This document shows positions 1 to 11,193 of a DNA stretch of 64,000 nucleotides, piece by piece. The notes below the pieces were generated by a model, which searched no databases, was not told the DNA's origin, and saw only the letters and a program-made list of their open reading frames with translations. Made by a program: the position numbers and the translations under genes. Numbering within the stretch: position 1 is the first letter of the stretch; each line of letters opens with the position of its first letter. Where the stretch lies: NCBI GenBank assembly GCA_035462375.1, contig DATHUJ010000124.1, positions 18,805-82,804 on the forward strand, written 5' to 3'. This DNA comes from DASTQL01 sp035462375. GTDB lineage: Bacteria > Actinomycetota > Actinomycetes > Jiangellales > Jiangellaceae.

Positions 1-1
1 G

Positions 2-1018
2 GCCGAGGCGAGGGCTGCGGCCGACGACGCGGCCGCCGCGGTCGAGGAGGCCAGGCTCCAGCTCGGCCGGATGGCCGCCGCGTCGTACCGCTCAGGCGGG
101 GAGCTCGCCACCGTCGGCCTCGTCCTCGACGCCGAGGGCGAGCGCGAGGTCTTCGACCTCGCGAGGGTGCTGCGCTCTGCGACGTCGTCGCGGGTCGTGG
201 CCCTGGGTCGGTGGCGGGTGGCCGGCGTCGAGGCCGAGACCGCAGCTGCCGCCGCCACCGACGCGGCCGCCCGGACGGCTGCAGCGGCGGCCGCGGCCGA
301 GGAGCAGGCAGCGGCCGCCGACCAGGCGGTGGCCGAGCAGCGCGCCGCCATCGCCGAGGCCGAGGCGGAGCGGGACCGCCTGCTCGCCGAGCTCGCCGCC
401 GCCCGCGAGACCACCGTGCAGCTGGAGCGGGAGCGGCAGGAGGCGCTCGCCGCCGCGGCGGCGCACCAGCGCGAGCTGGAGGCCCGACGGGCCGCGGAGC
501 AGGCCGCCCGCGAGGCGGCAGAGGCCGAGGCCGAGCGCGCGGCCGAACCGGCGGACCCCGCGACCGGTCCGGTGCCCCCGGGTGTCGCGCCGCCGCCGGG
601 CCCCGCGCCGGGCGAGACCTTCGGTTCAGGCACGTACGGGAACCACTACACGGAGGCGGGCGCAGCGGCGGCCGTCGCATGGGCGCGGACCCAGGTCGGC
701 AAGCCGTACGGCTGGGGCCGGTCGGGACCGGACGCCTACGACTGCTCCGGCCTCACGATGCGCGCATGGGAGCGGGGCGGGGTGGCCCTGCAGCACTGGA
801 GCGTGGCTCAGGCCCGGGCCGTCACCCGGGTCCCGTACGGGGAGCTCCTCCCGGGTGACCTGGTGTTCTGGTCCACCAACGGCCAGGCATCGGGGGTCTA
901 CCACGTCGGGCTGTACGTGGGCGACGGTCAGATGATCCACGCACCGCGGACCGGCAAGCCGGTCGAGGAGCAGAGCGTCTTCTACTGGGTCACGCCCGCC
1001 TTCTACGGCCGGGTGTGA
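2..1018 (+). CDS. NlpC/P60 family cell-wall hydrolase, 5' end outside window
   Basis: This is the C-terminal part of a secreted peptidoglycan endopeptidase of the NlpC/P60 (C40) family. The frame is open to the left edge, so the true start lies upstream. The first ~170 visible residues are Ala/Glu/Arg-rich with heptad character, a coiled coil as in RipA-like enzymes. A Pro/Gly/Ala linker follows, then the catalytic domain from about base 650. The catalytic Cys is in DCSG (Cys codon at 743), the His in YHVGLYVG (about 902) and a third polar His precedes APRTGK (about 937). Enzymes of this type cut the peptide stems of peptidoglycan, usually between D-Glu and the diamino acid. It ends 13 bp before the convergent ppa stop. 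The family call is secure; the exact bond cut is not visible. Confidence 0.9.
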   Translation, partial: AEARAAADDAAAAVEEARLQLGRMAAASYRSGGELATVGLVLDAEGEREVFDLARVLRSATSSRVVALGRWRVAGVEAETAAAAATDAAARTAAAAAAAEEQAAAADQAVAEQRAAIAEAEAERDRLLAELAAARETTVQLERERQEALAAAAAHQRELEARRAAEQAAREAAEAEAERAAEPADPATGPVPPGVAPPPGPAPGETFGSGTYGNHYTEAGAAAAVAWARTQVGKPYGWGRSGPDAYDCSGLTMRAWERGGVALQHWSVAQARAVTRVPYGELLPGDLVFWSTNGQASGVYHVGLYVGDGQMIHAPRTGKPVEEQSVFYWVTPAFYGRV

Positions 1019-1031
1019 GCCGCGGCCGTCT

Positions 1032-1556
1032 TCAGTGCCCGTCGTCGCCGGCCTTCTCCTTTCGCTCGCGCTCCCGCTCGTACGAGCGACGGATCTCCGC
1101 CTCGGCTTCGCTGCGGCCGACCCAGGTGGCACCCTCGACCGACTTGCCAGGCTCCAGGTCCTTGTAGACCTCGAAGAAGTGCTGGATCTCCAGCCGCTCG
1201 AACTCGGGCATGTGGTGGATGTCGCGCAGATGCTCCTTGCGCGGGTCGTCCACCGGGACGCACATCACCTTGTCGTCGCCGCCGGCCTCGTCCGTCATCC
1301 GGAACATGCCGATGGCACGGCAACGGATCAGGCAACCCGGGAATGTCGGCTCGTCGATGAGGACCAGGGCGTCGAGCGGGTCGCTGTCCTCACCGAGCGT
1401 GTCCTCGATGAACCCGTAGTCCGAGGGGTAGCGGGTGGACGTGAAGAGCCGGCGGTCGAGCTTGATCCGACCGCTGTGGTGGTCCAGCTCGTACTTGTTC
1501 CTGCTCCCGCCCGGGATCTCGATCGTGACGTCGAACTCCATCGGCTCCACTGCCAC
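1032..1556 (-). CDS. ppa: Inorganic pyrophosphatase
   Basis: Soluble family I inorganic pyrophosphatase, hydrolysing pyrophosphate to phosphate in the cytoplasm and so pulling biosynthetic reactions forward. The conserved N-terminus MEFDVTIEIPGGSRNKYE and the active-site stretch DYGFIEDTLGEDSDPLDAL (metal-binding Asp residues) are intact, followed by the family's usual middle region. I chose the GTG at 1556 because a GGAGGG Shine-Dalgarno at 1563-1568 lies 6 nt upstream; the ATG at 1541 (MEFD) is the alternative and is 21 nt from that site. The protein is 174 residues with a charged Arg/Glu/Lys tail, a normal bacterial length. It is transcribed divergently from dacB. Confidence 0.96.
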   Translation of the reverse strand: MAVEPMEFDVTIEIPGGSRNKYELDHHSGRIKLDRRLFTSTRYPSDYGFIEDTLGEDSDPLDALVLIDEPTFPGCLIRCRAIGMFRMTDEAGGDDKVMCVPVDDPRKEHLRDIHHMPEFERLEIQHFFEVYKDLEPGKSVEGATWVGRSEAEAEIRRSYERERERKEKAGDDGH

Positions 1557-1562
1557 AGCAAA

Positions 1563-1585
1563 CCCTCCAGGTCTCGGCTGGAGGG
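1563..1585 (-). promoter_or_regulatory. Hairpin covering the ppa ribosome binding site
   Basis: CCCTCCAG and CTGGAGGG form a perfect 8-bp stem with a 7-nt loop just upstream of the ppa start. In the ppa transcript the GGAGGG Shine-Dalgarno is the 3' arm of this stem, so folding would hide it. The pairing is seen directly; a regulatory role is inference. Confidence 0.5.
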
Positions 1586-1595
1586 CAGTCTCCCG

Positions 1596-1601
1596 TACCG
1601 T
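1596..1601 (+). promoter_or_regulatory. Putative -10 box of dacB
   Basis: TACCGT fits the actinobacterial TANNNT -10 consensus and lies 29 nt before the dacB ATG. A GGGGGTGA stretch just before the ATG would serve as ribosome binding site, so this would be a short-leader promoter. No clear -35 element is visible. Confidence 0.35.
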
Positions 1602-1630
1602 GGCCGCGACCGGAACCGCGTCGGGGGTGA

Positions 1631-3052
1631 ATGATGTCTCGCCGCGCCGCCGTGGTCGTCGTCGCCGGCGCCCTGCTCGCGGTCGTGGCGCTCGTCGTGG
1701 GGTCGCTCGTGCGGCCCGGGCGCGACGCGCCGGCCCCGTCGCCGTCACCGTCGGCCTCGCCCAGCACCAGCGAGCCCTCCGCGCCCCCCGTCGTGCTCGC
1801 GGCCGCGACGCCGGAGCCGGTCGACCCGTCGGCGCCTGCGGTGGCTGACGTGCTGGGCCCCGTGGCGGCCGATCCACGGCTGGGCGGCCGGGTGGGTGTC
1901 GCGGTGGTCGACCTGTCGTCGGGCGCCCTCGCGTACCGGCTCGAGGACGGGCGCGGGCAGACGCCGGCGAGCACGCTCAAGGTCCTCACCGCGGTCGCCG
2001 TGCTGCAGGCGGTGGGCCCGCAGACCCGCTTCAGCACCCGCGCGGTGCTCACCCCCGACGGGGGGACCGTGGTGCTGGTAGGGGGCGGTGACCCCCTGCT
2101 CACCGCGGATCCGGACCCGTCGGGGGTGCCGGAGCCCACCCCGCTCCCCGACCTCGCGACCGTCACGGCCGATGCGCTGCGTGCGGCCGGCGCCGGGCCG
2201 GTGCGGGTGGCGGTGGACGATCGCTTCTTCAGCGGCCCGGCGGTGGACCCGGACTGGGAACCCGGTTACGTCGGCGCGGGAGTCGTGTCGCCGGTCAGCG
2301 CGCTCGCCGTCGACGGGGGCCGGGCGTCGCCGCGCGCCGTCGGCCGATCGCCGGATCCCGCGGTCGCGGCCGGCCAGGCCTTCGCCCGGTTGCTGGCCAC
2401 GTCCGGCGTCGCCGTCGAGGGCGGGGTCGAGCGGGTGCCCGTGCCTCGGGGCTCCAGCCAGCTCGGTGTCGTCCGGTCGGCGCCGCTCGACTCGGTCGTC
2501 GAGTACGTCCTGGCTACCAGCGACAACGACGCGGCAGAGGTGCTGGGGCGGCATGCGGCCTTCGTGACCGGCCGGCCCGCCTCCGAGTCGGGCGCGTCCG
2601 AGGCGCTGACGGCCGTCCTGGCGGGGCTCGGTCTCGACGTCACCGGGGCCGAACTGCGGGACGCGAGCGGTCTGGCCCGCGGGTCGTCGGTGCCGCCGCG
2701 ACTGCTCGCCGACGCCCTCGCACTCGCTGCTTCACCGGACCACCCCCGGCTGCGGTCTGCCGTGACGGGACTGCCGGTGGCCGGCTTCACGGGGACCCTC
2801 GACAGCCGGTTCGACGACGAGGCGGCGCTCGCGGGTGCCGGCGGGGTGCGTGCGAAGACGGGCACGCTGACCGGTGTCGGGTCGCTGGCCGGCGTCGTCA
2901 CGGCCGAGACTGGGACCACCTACGCCTTCGCCGTCCTGGCCGATGCCGTCCCTCCCGGTGGCACCGCGGGTGCGCGGGAGGCGCTGGACGCGGTGGCCGC
3001 CACCCTCTCCGCTTGTGGGTGCGCCCCGGCCGCGGCGAGGGGCGGCCCCTGA
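1631..3052 (+). CDS. dacB: D-alanyl-D-alanine carboxypeptidase/endopeptidase (PBP4, peptidase S13)
   Basis: A 473-residue penicillin-binding protein of the DacB/PBP4 (S13) class, which trims or cuts D-Ala-containing cross-links of peptidoglycan outside the membrane. A hydrophobic N-terminal segment (about residues 5-27) acts as signal anchor, followed by a Pro/Ser-rich linker. The serine-enzyme motifs are in order: SxxK as STLK in PASTLKVLTAVAV (nucleophile Ser), SxN as SDN in ATSDNDAAEV, and KTG in RAKTGTLTGVG. The long insert between SxxK and SxN is typical of S13. The start is ATG ATG behind GGGGGTGA. The adjacency of dacB, a zincin-like protease and tilS-hpt-ftsH is an order I associate with actinobacteria. 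Confidence 0.94.
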   Translation: MMSRRAAVVVVAGALLAVVALVVGSLVRPGRDAPAPSPSPSASPSTSEPSAPPVVLAAATPEPVDPSAPAVADVLGPVAADPRLGGRVGVAVVDLSSGALAYRLEDGRGQTPASTLKVLTAVAVLQAVGPQTRFSTRAVLTPDGGTVVLVGGGDPLLTADPDPSGVPEPTPLPDLATVTADALRAAGAGPVRVAVDDRFFSGPAVDPDWEPGYVGAGVVSPVSALAVDGGRASPRAVGRSPDPAVAAGQAFARLLATSGVAVEGGVERVPVPRGSSQLGVVRSAPLDSVVEYVLATSDNDAAEVLGRHAAFVTGRPASESGASEALTAVLAGLGLDVTGAELRDASGLARGSSVPPRLLADALALAASPDHPRLRSAVTGLPVAGFTGTLDSRFDDEAALAGAGGVRAKTGTLTGVGSLAGVVTAETGTTYAFAVLADAVPPGGTAGAREALDAVAATLSACGCAPAAARGGP

Positions 3053-3094
3053 GGCCACCGGCTCGGTACGGGCGCCTGACGTACCGTGGCGGGC

Positions 3095-4207
3095 ATGACG
3101 AGCGCTGCCGAAGGGTCCGGGCGTCCCGCCGACATGGTCGACTGGGACCTCGCCGTGGCGACGGCCCGGCGGCTGGCCCCGGCGGGACCCGTCGTTGACG
3201 CGACGGAGGCACGGGCGGTGGTCGCCGACCTGCGGGCGTTCGCCGCGTCCGCGGAGGACCCGGTCCGCTCGTACACCGGTATGGACGGGTCCTCGGCGCC
3301 CGCGCCCCTGGTCGTCGTGGACCGCGGAGGCTGGTCGCAGGCCAACGCCGACGGCATGCGCCAGCTGCTCGACCCGCTGGTCGCCAAGCTGCGGGCCGCT
3401 CGTCCCGGGCCGTCGTCCCCCATCGTCGAGGTCGCCGGGCCCAAGCTCACCGGAGTGGAGACCGGCGCCCTCCTGGCCTTCCTGTCCTCCAAGGTGCTCG
3501 GCCAGTTCGACCCGTTCTGGAGCGACGGGAACGGTGCCGCGGGCCGCCTCCTGCTGGTGGCCCCGAACGTCGTGCACGTGGAGCGTGAGCTGGAGGTGGA
3601 CCCGCGGGACTTCCGGCTGTGGGTCTGCCTGCACGAGGAGACGCATCGGGTCCAGTTCACCGCGGTGCCGTGGTTGCGCGACCACATGCGCTCGAACGTC
3701 GCCCGGTTCGTCGAGGCCACCGACGTCGACCCGTCGGTGCTGCTGTCCCGGGTGCGGGCGGTCGTCGAGGCGGTGGTGGAGTCCGCCCGCGGCGGCGACT
3801 CCGGGGGCCCGTCCCTCATCGACCTGGTCCAGTCGCCGGAGCAGAAGGTCGTCCTCGATCGGGTCACCGCGACGATGTCCCTGCTCGAGGGGCACGCCGA
3901 CGTGGTCATGGACGGCGTCGGACCCCAGGTGGTGCCGTCGGTGGAGGAGATCCGGGCGAAGTTCCAGCGCCGCCGTCGCAGCAGCAGCGGCCTCGACCGC
4001 ACCGTCCGCCGCCTGCTCGGGCTCGAGGCCAAGATGCGGCAGTACCGCGACGGTGCGCGCTTCGTCCGCGGGGCCGTCGACCGGGTCGGGATGGTCGGCT
4101 TCAACCGGGTGTGGGAGTCCCCCGAGACCTTGCCCACCCTGCAGGAGATCTCCGACCCGGAGGCCTGGGTGCGGCGCGTGCACGGCCGGCCGGCGGTCAC
4201 CGCCTGA
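3095..4207 (+). CDS. Zinc-dependent metalloprotease of the DUF2342/Zincin_2 family
   Basis: A 370-residue protein with the zincin signature HEETH (in CLHEETHRVQFTAVPWLRDH), in which the two His bind zinc and the Glu is catalytic. The long conserved N-terminal region (VDWDLAVATARRLAP) and the C-terminal FNRVWESPETLPTLQEI match the actinobacterial family once labelled coenzyme F420 biosynthesis-associated. Its substrate is unknown, and nothing here links it to F420. The ATG at 3095 follows a TACCGT box by 7 nt with no Shine-Dalgarno, suggesting a leaderless transcript; a GTG at 3086 is the alternative but overlaps that box. It sits immediately upstream of tilS in the same direction. Confidence 0.88.
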   Translation: MTSAAEGSGRPADMVDWDLAVATARRLAPAGPVVDATEARAVVADLRAFAASAEDPVRSYTGMDGSSAPAPLVVVDRGGWSQANADGMRQLLDPLVAKLRAARPGPSSPIVEVAGPKLTGVETGALLAFLSSKVLGQFDPFWSDGNGAAGRLLLVAPNVVHVERELEVDPRDFRLWVCLHEETHRVQFTAVPWLRDHMRSNVARFVEATDVDPSVLLSRVRAVVEAVVESARGGDSGGPSLIDLVQSPEQKVVLDRVTATMSLLEGHADVVMDGVGPQVVPSVEEIRAKFQRRRRSSSGLDRTVRRLLGLEAKMRQYRDGARFVRGAVDRVGMVGFNRVWESPETLPTLQEISDPEAWVRRVHGRPAVTA

Positions 4208-4273
4208 GGCGGCCGCACCCGCCCCGGCCGGCTGTGGCCTCGGCTGAGCCCGGAGTTGCGGCAGGATCGGGCC

Positions 4274-5236
4274 GTGGGGCCACCCCCGCCCGTCGCCGCC
4301 GTCCGGCTCGCCGTCCGGCAGGCGCTGCGCGTACTCGAACCCGACCGCACCGTCCTGGTCGCCTGCTCGGGCGGCGCCGACTCGTTGGCCCTGGCCGCTG
4401 CACTCGCCCACGAAGCACGGCACGAGCCGGACCGGCGGGCCGGGGCCGTCACGGTCGACCACGGCCTCCAGCCCGGGTCGGCCGCCCGCGCCCGATCCGT
4501 CGCCGCCCACCTGGTGGCCGCGGGGCTTGACCCCGTCGAGACGGTTCACCTGCGCGTGGCCGGTCCGGATGGGCCGGAGGGAGCGGCTCGCCGGGCCCGG
4601 CGCGAGGCCCTCGAGTCCACCGCCCGGCGGCACGGCGACGCCGCCGTGCTGCTCGGCCACACGCGCGACGACCAGGCCGAGACCGTCCTGCTCGGTCTCG
4701 CCCGCGGCAGCGGGGCCCGCTCGCTGGGAGGGATGGCCCCCGTCACGGGGCGGTGGCTGCGACCGCTCCTCGGGCTGCCCCGCGACGCAGTGCGTGGGGC
4801 CGCACCCGTGGACGAGTCCCGCGAGCTGCCCTGGGAGGACCCGCACAACGACGACCCGTCCTACGCGCGCTCCCGGCTGCGCCACCGGGTGCTGCCCGTT
4901 CTCGAGGCCGAGCTCGGTCCGGGGATCGCCGCTGCCCTGGCCCGGAGCGCCGATCTGCTCCGCGACGACGCCGACGCGCTCGACGCCTGGGCCGCCGGGG
5001 TCCCCGCGGACCCCGAGGGCCTCGACGTCGCCGCCCTGGCCGCGCTGCCCCCCGCCGTACGACGTCGGGTCCTGCGGCGGGCGGCCCTCGGGGCGGGCAG
5101 CCCGGCGACGGACCTCACCGCGGCCCACGTACGGGCGGTGGAAGCGCTGGTCACCGGGTGGCGGGGACAGTCATGGGTCGACCTCCCGGGTGGTGTCCGG
5201 GCCCGGCGGGAGGGCGCCCGAGTGCGGCTGGTGTGA
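4274..5236 (+). CDS. tilS: tRNA(Ile)-lysidine synthetase
   Basis: Modifies the wobble cytidine of the CAU-anticodon isoleucine tRNA to lysidine using ATP and lysine, so that AUA is read as Ile. The N-terminal PP-loop motif ACSGGADSLALA (about residues 27-40) is the ATP pyrophosphatase signature. HTRDDQAETVLLGLARGSGARS is also conserved family sequence. At about 320 residues it has the compact actinobacterial length, with a short C-terminal domain compared with E. coli TilS. The GTG at 4274 is preferred; a TTG at 4256 is possible. It ends 29 bp before hpt, the usual tilS-hpt-ftsH order. Confidence 0.93.
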   Translation: MGPPPPVAAVRLAVRQALRVLEPDRTVLVACSGGADSLALAAALAHEARHEPDRRAGAVTVDHGLQPGSAARARSVAAHLVAAGLDPVETVHLRVAGPDGPEGAARRARREALESTARRHGDAAVLLGHTRDDQAETVLLGLARGSGARSLGGMAPVTGRWLRPLLGLPRDAVRGAAPVDESRELPWEDPHNDDPSYARSRLRHRVLPVLEAELGPGIAAALARSADLLRDDADALDAWAAGVPADPEGLDVAALAALPPAVRRRVLRRAALGAGSPATDLTAAHVRAVEALVTGWRGQSWVDLPGGVRARREGARVRLV

Positions 5237-5265
5237 CTGCAGGGACGGTGTGGGAGGCTGCGCTC

Positions 5266-5817
<552 letters not shown>

Positions 5818-5882
5818 CTCCGGAACAGCGCCGGGAACACCCGCCTCACCTGCGACGTTGCCCACTCGCCGGGGTCGCCGCG

Positions 5883-5913
5883 TTGGGCGGGCGTCCTCGG
5901 CGCGGTGTACCGT
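5883..5913 (+). promoter_or_regulatory. Putative ftsH promoter
   Basis: TTGGGC (5883-5888) and an extended -10, TGTACCGT (TACCGT at 5908-5913), are 19 bp apart. Transcription from here would give a leader of about 90 nt before ftsH. A strong AGGAGG at 5981-5986 lies 23 nt upstream of the ftsH ATG, unusually far for a ribosome binding site. Confidence 0.4.
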
Positions 5914-6009
5914 CGAGAGACCTGGCCGATCCTGCGGAGCGGCCGTCCGACCGTCACCGGCACCGGCTGTCGTCACAGGTAGGAGGTACGGGCCTCGCAG
6001 GCTCGCATC

Positions 6010-8040
<2,031 letters not shown>

Positions 8041-8041
8041 G

Positions 8042-8665
8042 GTGGTGGCCGAGCCGGTGGCCGACGGGGCCCTGGCGGGCATCCCGGTCGGCGTCCCCGC
8101 CCCGTACGACGCGGCACGGGTGGAGGCGGCCGTCCGCGAGATCCTCGCGGCGATCGGCGAGGACCCCGAGCGCGACGGCCTGCGCGACACCCCGGCGCGG
8201 GTCGCCCGGGCGTACCGGGAGATGTTCCGCGGGCTGCACGAGCGGCCCGAGGACGTGCTCACCACGACCTTCGACCTCGGCCACGACGAGCTCGTGCTGG
8301 TCAAGGACATCGAGCTGGCGTCGAGCTGCGAGCACCACCTCGTGCCCTTCTACGGCAGCGCCCACATCGGCTACATCCCGAGCGCCGACGGCAGGATCAC
8401 CGGCCTGTCGAAGCTGGCCCGGCTGGTCGACGTCTACGCCAAGCGCCCGCAGGTGCAGGAGCGCCTCACCACCCAGGTCGCGGAGGCCATGGTGCAGTTC
8501 CTCCGCCCGCGCGGTGTGATCGTCGTGATCGAGGCCGAGCACCTGTGCATGACCATGCGCGGGGTACGCAAGCCCGGCGCCAAGACGGTGACGAGCGCGG
8601 TGCGCGGTGTGCTGCGCAACCCCGCCACGCGGGCCGAGGCGATGGCTCTGATCCTCGGTCGCTGA
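8042..8665 (+). CDS. folE: GTP cyclohydrolase I
   Basis: First enzyme of folate synthesis, converting GTP to 7,8-dihydroneopterin triphosphate. The zinc-site and active-site motifs are intact: ELASSCEHHLVPFYG (Cys and His ligands), LSKLARLVDVYAKRPQVQER, and EAEHLCMTMRGVRKPG (second Cys ligand). The GTG at 8042 gives 207 residues; tandem GTG codons make 8045 an alternative. It is one base from ftsH and 19 bp from folP, so it is probably co-transcribed with both. Confidence 0.95.
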   Translation: MVAEPVADGALAGIPVGVPAPYDAARVEAAVREILAAIGEDPERDGLRDTPARVARAYREMFRGLHERPEDVLTTTFDLGHDELVLVKDIELASSCEHHLVPFYGSAHIGYIPSADGRITGLSKLARLVDVYAKRPQVQERLTTQVAEAMVQFLRPRGVIVVIEAEHLCMTMRGVRKPGAKTVTSAVRGVLRNPATRAEAMALILGR

Positions 8666-8684
8666 ACCGCCGTAGGGTGGCCAG

Positions 8685-9623
8685 ATGACCGTGTGGCCCG
8701 ACGCCCAGCCGGGTCGCTCCGGGCTGCAGGCGGGGCGGCCCGCGGCGGGGCTCTCGGGACTGCCCCGGTTGCGGGACGAGGCGGCGGCGGCCGGTGAGCG
8801 CTGCCTGGTCATGGGCGTGGTCAACGTCACGCCGGACTCCTTCTCCGACGGCGGTCGCTGGTACGAGCCGGCCGACGCGGTCACGCACGGCCTCCGCCTC
8901 GCCGCCCAAGGAGCCGACCTGGTGGACGTGGGGGGCGAGTCGACGCGACCTGGTGCGGAGCGTCCACCGGTGGCGGAGGAGCTGCGCCGGGTCCTCCGCG
9001 TCGTGAGCGCCCTGGCCGGCCAGGGGGTCGTCGTGTCCGTGGACACCATGCGGGCCGAGGTGGCCGACGCAGCCCTCGAGGCGGGCGCTGCCCTGGTGAA
9101 CGACGTGTCCGGCGGCCTCGCCGACCCGGAGATGCTCCCGCTGGTGGCCTCGGCCGGCGTCCCGGTCGTCCTCATGCACTGGCGCGGCCATTCCTCCGAC
9201 ATGCAGCAGCGGGCGCGCTACGACGACGTCGTGAGGGAGGTCGCCGGGGAGCTAGGCAACCGGGTCGACGCCGCACTGGCGGCGGGGGTCGACGCGGAGC
9301 GGATCGTGCTCGACCCCGGGATCGGCTTCGCCAAGACCGGTGAGCACAACTGGGCACTGCTGCACCGCCTCGGCGAGCTCACGGCGCTCGGTCGGCCGCT
9401 CCTGGTCGGAGCCTCCCGCAAGGCCTTCCTGGGCCGCTTGCTGGCCGACCCGGTCACCGGAGAGCCGAGGCCGCCGGAGGGGCGTGACTCCGCCACCGCC
9501 GTGCTCTCCGCCTTCGCCGCGCAGGCCGGGGCCTGGTGCGTGCGGGTGCACGAGGTTCCGCCGTCGCTGGACGCCGTCCGGGTGGCTGCCCGGTGGGGCC
9601 GAGAGCCGGCGGCCGGGCGGTGA
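8685..9623 (+). CDS. folP: Dihydropteroate synthase
   Basis: Joins 6-hydroxymethyl-dihydropterin pyrophosphate to p-aminobenzoate, the step blocked by sulfonamides. Family motifs are MGVVNVTPDSFSDGG (substrate loop), DVGGESTRPGA, DPGIGFAKTGEHNW and GASRKAFLGR. The protein is 312 residues with an N-terminal extension of about 35 residues before the first motif. The ATG follows TAGGGT (8673-8678) by 6 nt, so an internal leaderless promoter is possible in addition to read-through from folE. Its TGA overlaps the GTG of the next gene. Confidence 0.95.
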   Translation: MTVWPDAQPGRSGLQAGRPAAGLSGLPRLRDEAAAAGERCLVMGVVNVTPDSFSDGGRWYEPADAVTHGLRLAAQGADLVDVGGESTRPGAERPPVAEELRRVLRVVSALAGQGVVVSVDTMRAEVADAALEAGAALVNDVSGGLADPEMLPLVASAGVPVVLMHWRGHSSDMQQRARYDDVVREVAGELGNRVDAALAAGVDAERIVLDPGIGFAKTGEHNWALLHRLGELTALGRPLLVGASRKAFLGRLLADPVTGEPRPPEGRDSATAVLSAFAAQAGAWCVRVHEVPPSLDAVRVAARWGREPAAGR

Positions 9624-10078
9624 GCCCGGCGACCAGCGGAGTCGCCTCGTCCAGCGACCCGGGCGCCCAGGGCGCGGTGCTCGAGGCGAACCAGTCCTTC
9701 TACGACGCCGTGGAGCAGGGGGACCTCGACGCGCTCGAGGCGGTCTGGGTCGACGAGCGAGACGGCGCCGTTGCCGCGTGCGTGCACCCGGGCCTCGAGC
9801 CGATCCACGGCCGGGCCGGTGTCCTGCGTTCCTGGGCCGCGGTCATGGCCGGCACCCCGTACCTGCAGTTCGTCCTCACCGACCTCGAGGTGCAGGTCCA
9901 CGGGGAGACCGCCGTCGTCACCTGCACCGAGAACATGCTCAGCGCCCCGGAAGGCATGCCGACGACGAGCTTCGCCGGCGGGCACGCGGTGGCGACCAAC
10001 GTCTTCCGCCGCACGACGGGAGGCTGGCGGTTGTGGGTGCACCACGCCTCCCCGGTGCTGCAGCCGGGCGGCCGTTGA
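9620..10078 (+). CDS. SnoaL-like/NTF2 fold protein in the folate cluster
   Basis: A 152-residue protein of the nuclear transport factor 2-like superfamily. The N-terminal helix (VLEANQSFYDAVEQGDLDAL), the HPGLEPIHGRAGVLRSW stretch and the C-terminal WRLWVHHASPV strand fit the alpha+beta cone fold. The GTG start overlaps the folP stop (GTGA). The position between folP and folB is seen in several actinobacteria, but a folate role is not established; the fold is used by enzymes and binding proteins alike. The absence of a signal peptide suggests a cytoplasmic protein. Confidence 0.85.
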   Translation: MSPATSGVASSSDPGAQGAVLEANQSFYDAVEQGDLDALEAVWVDERDGAVAACVHPGLEPIHGRAGVLRSWAAVMAGTPYLQFVLTDLEVQVHGETAVVTCTENMLSAPEGMPTTSFAGGHAVATNVFRRTTGGWRLWVHHASPVLQPGGR

Positions 10079-10120
10079 GGCGCAGGCCGGCCGGGCGCCC
10101 CCGCGCCCGTCCACCGATGA

Positions 10121-11050
10121 TCAACTGCGGGGCGGAGCGGCCGGACGAGCGGTGTGGTCAGCGGCGGCGCGTGCGGACCCGGGCTCACGCACGACCTGCT
10201 GGACCTGCGTCTCGTCCACGGCGGGGACGACACCCACCACCGTGGCGTCCGGGTCGGCCGGCTCGTCGTCGGCGACGGGCGTCACGAGCTGGGTGGCGTC
10301 GGCGTCCTCGGCCGGCGCGACGTCGACCGGCGCCTCGGGAGCGACGTCCTCCGGCGCCACTGCCAGACCGGCGGCTGCGGCGGGCCCGAGCCCCGGCAGC
10401 TGGCTCAGCACGTCGCGGATCCCCGACAGCCGCTCGACGAGGGTCGCGTGCTCCTGCTGCAGCTGCTCCACGCGGGCGGCGGCCTCCGCCTCGCGCGCGG
10501 AAGCTCGCTGCTCGGCGGCATCCTGGAGCTCCGTGGCCCGGCGCTCCGCCGAGGCGACCGTGTCCGCGGCCCGCTGCTCGGCCTCCGCCTCACGCGCGGT
10601 GGCCCGTTCCGCCGCCTGGGTCTCGCGCGTCGAGGCGCGCTCCTCCGCCTCGGTGACCATGCTCGCGGCCCGCACCCCGGCCTCCCCGACGAGGCCCGAG
10701 GCCTCGTCCTCCGCCGCCCGGACGCGCTCGCGGGCCTCGGCTTCGGCCAGCCCAAGGATCTCGGCGACCCGGGTGCCGAGCTCCTCGAAGGGCGGCACGG
10801 AGTCCTCGTACAACGCCTTCCACCGCGCGGCCTCGGCGGCCGTCTCGTCGTGCCGGCCCGCCGTCTCACGCAGGGCGGCCTCCAGGTCCTCGACCCTGGC
10901 CCGCAAGGCGCTCAGCTCCCGTTCGGTGCGAGTGACGAACGCGTCGACCTCGGACCGGGCGTAACCCCGCCACGACGGTGTGAACCTCACCACGTGCTCG
11001 ACGTCGCTGGTCAGCATGGGGAGCAGGCTGTCGGAGTCGCGCTCGGTCAC
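10121..11050 (-). CDS. DivIVA-domain coiled-coil protein
   Basis: A 309-residue protein. The N-terminus has a DivIVA-type segment, VVRFTPSWRGYARSEVDAFV, resembling the F..x.rGYd..eVD.F consensus of DivIVA and Wag31. A long Ala/Glu/Arg coiled coil follows (about residues 45-220), then an acidic Ala/Asp/Val-rich tail. Such proteins sit at membranes of negative curvature or act as cytoskeletal scaffolds. The GTG at 11050 has GGGAGGT 6 nt upstream. It is convergent with the NTF2-like gene and divergent from folB. It is not the main Wag31, which normally sits beside the ftsZ cluster; its specific role is unknown. Confidence 0.75.
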   Translation of the reverse strand: MTERDSDSLLPMLTSDVEHVVRFTPSWRGYARSEVDAFVTRTERELSALRARVEDLEAALRETAGRHDETAAEAARWKALYEDSVPPFEELGTRVAEILGLAEAEARERVRAAEDEASGLVGEAGVRAASMVTEAEERASTRETQAAERATAREAEAEQRAADTVASAERRATELQDAAEQRASAREAEAAARVEQLQQEHATLVERLSGIRDVLSQLPGLGPAAAAGLAVAPEDVAPEAPVDVAPAEDADATQLVTPVADDEPADPDATVVGVVPAVDETQVQQVVREPGSARAAADHTARPAAPPRS

Positions 11051-11193
11051 CGCGGGACCTCCCGGTCGGGGTGGGCGGGCTGTGCTTCCACCCTCACCCA
11101 GGCCGGTCGCCCGAGGCAAACGCGGACCGGTGACCGGACACCCGCCGCACCCAGGTCGGCACGCAGCACCGCGATGCCGCTAGGGTCGGGAGG

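Noticed and set aside
2732..5128. A 798-codon minus-strand open frame opposite dacB, the zincin gene and tilS
   Set aside because: It is antisense to three well-supported genes and is Arg/Gly/His/Pro-rich low-complexity sequence produced by high GC.
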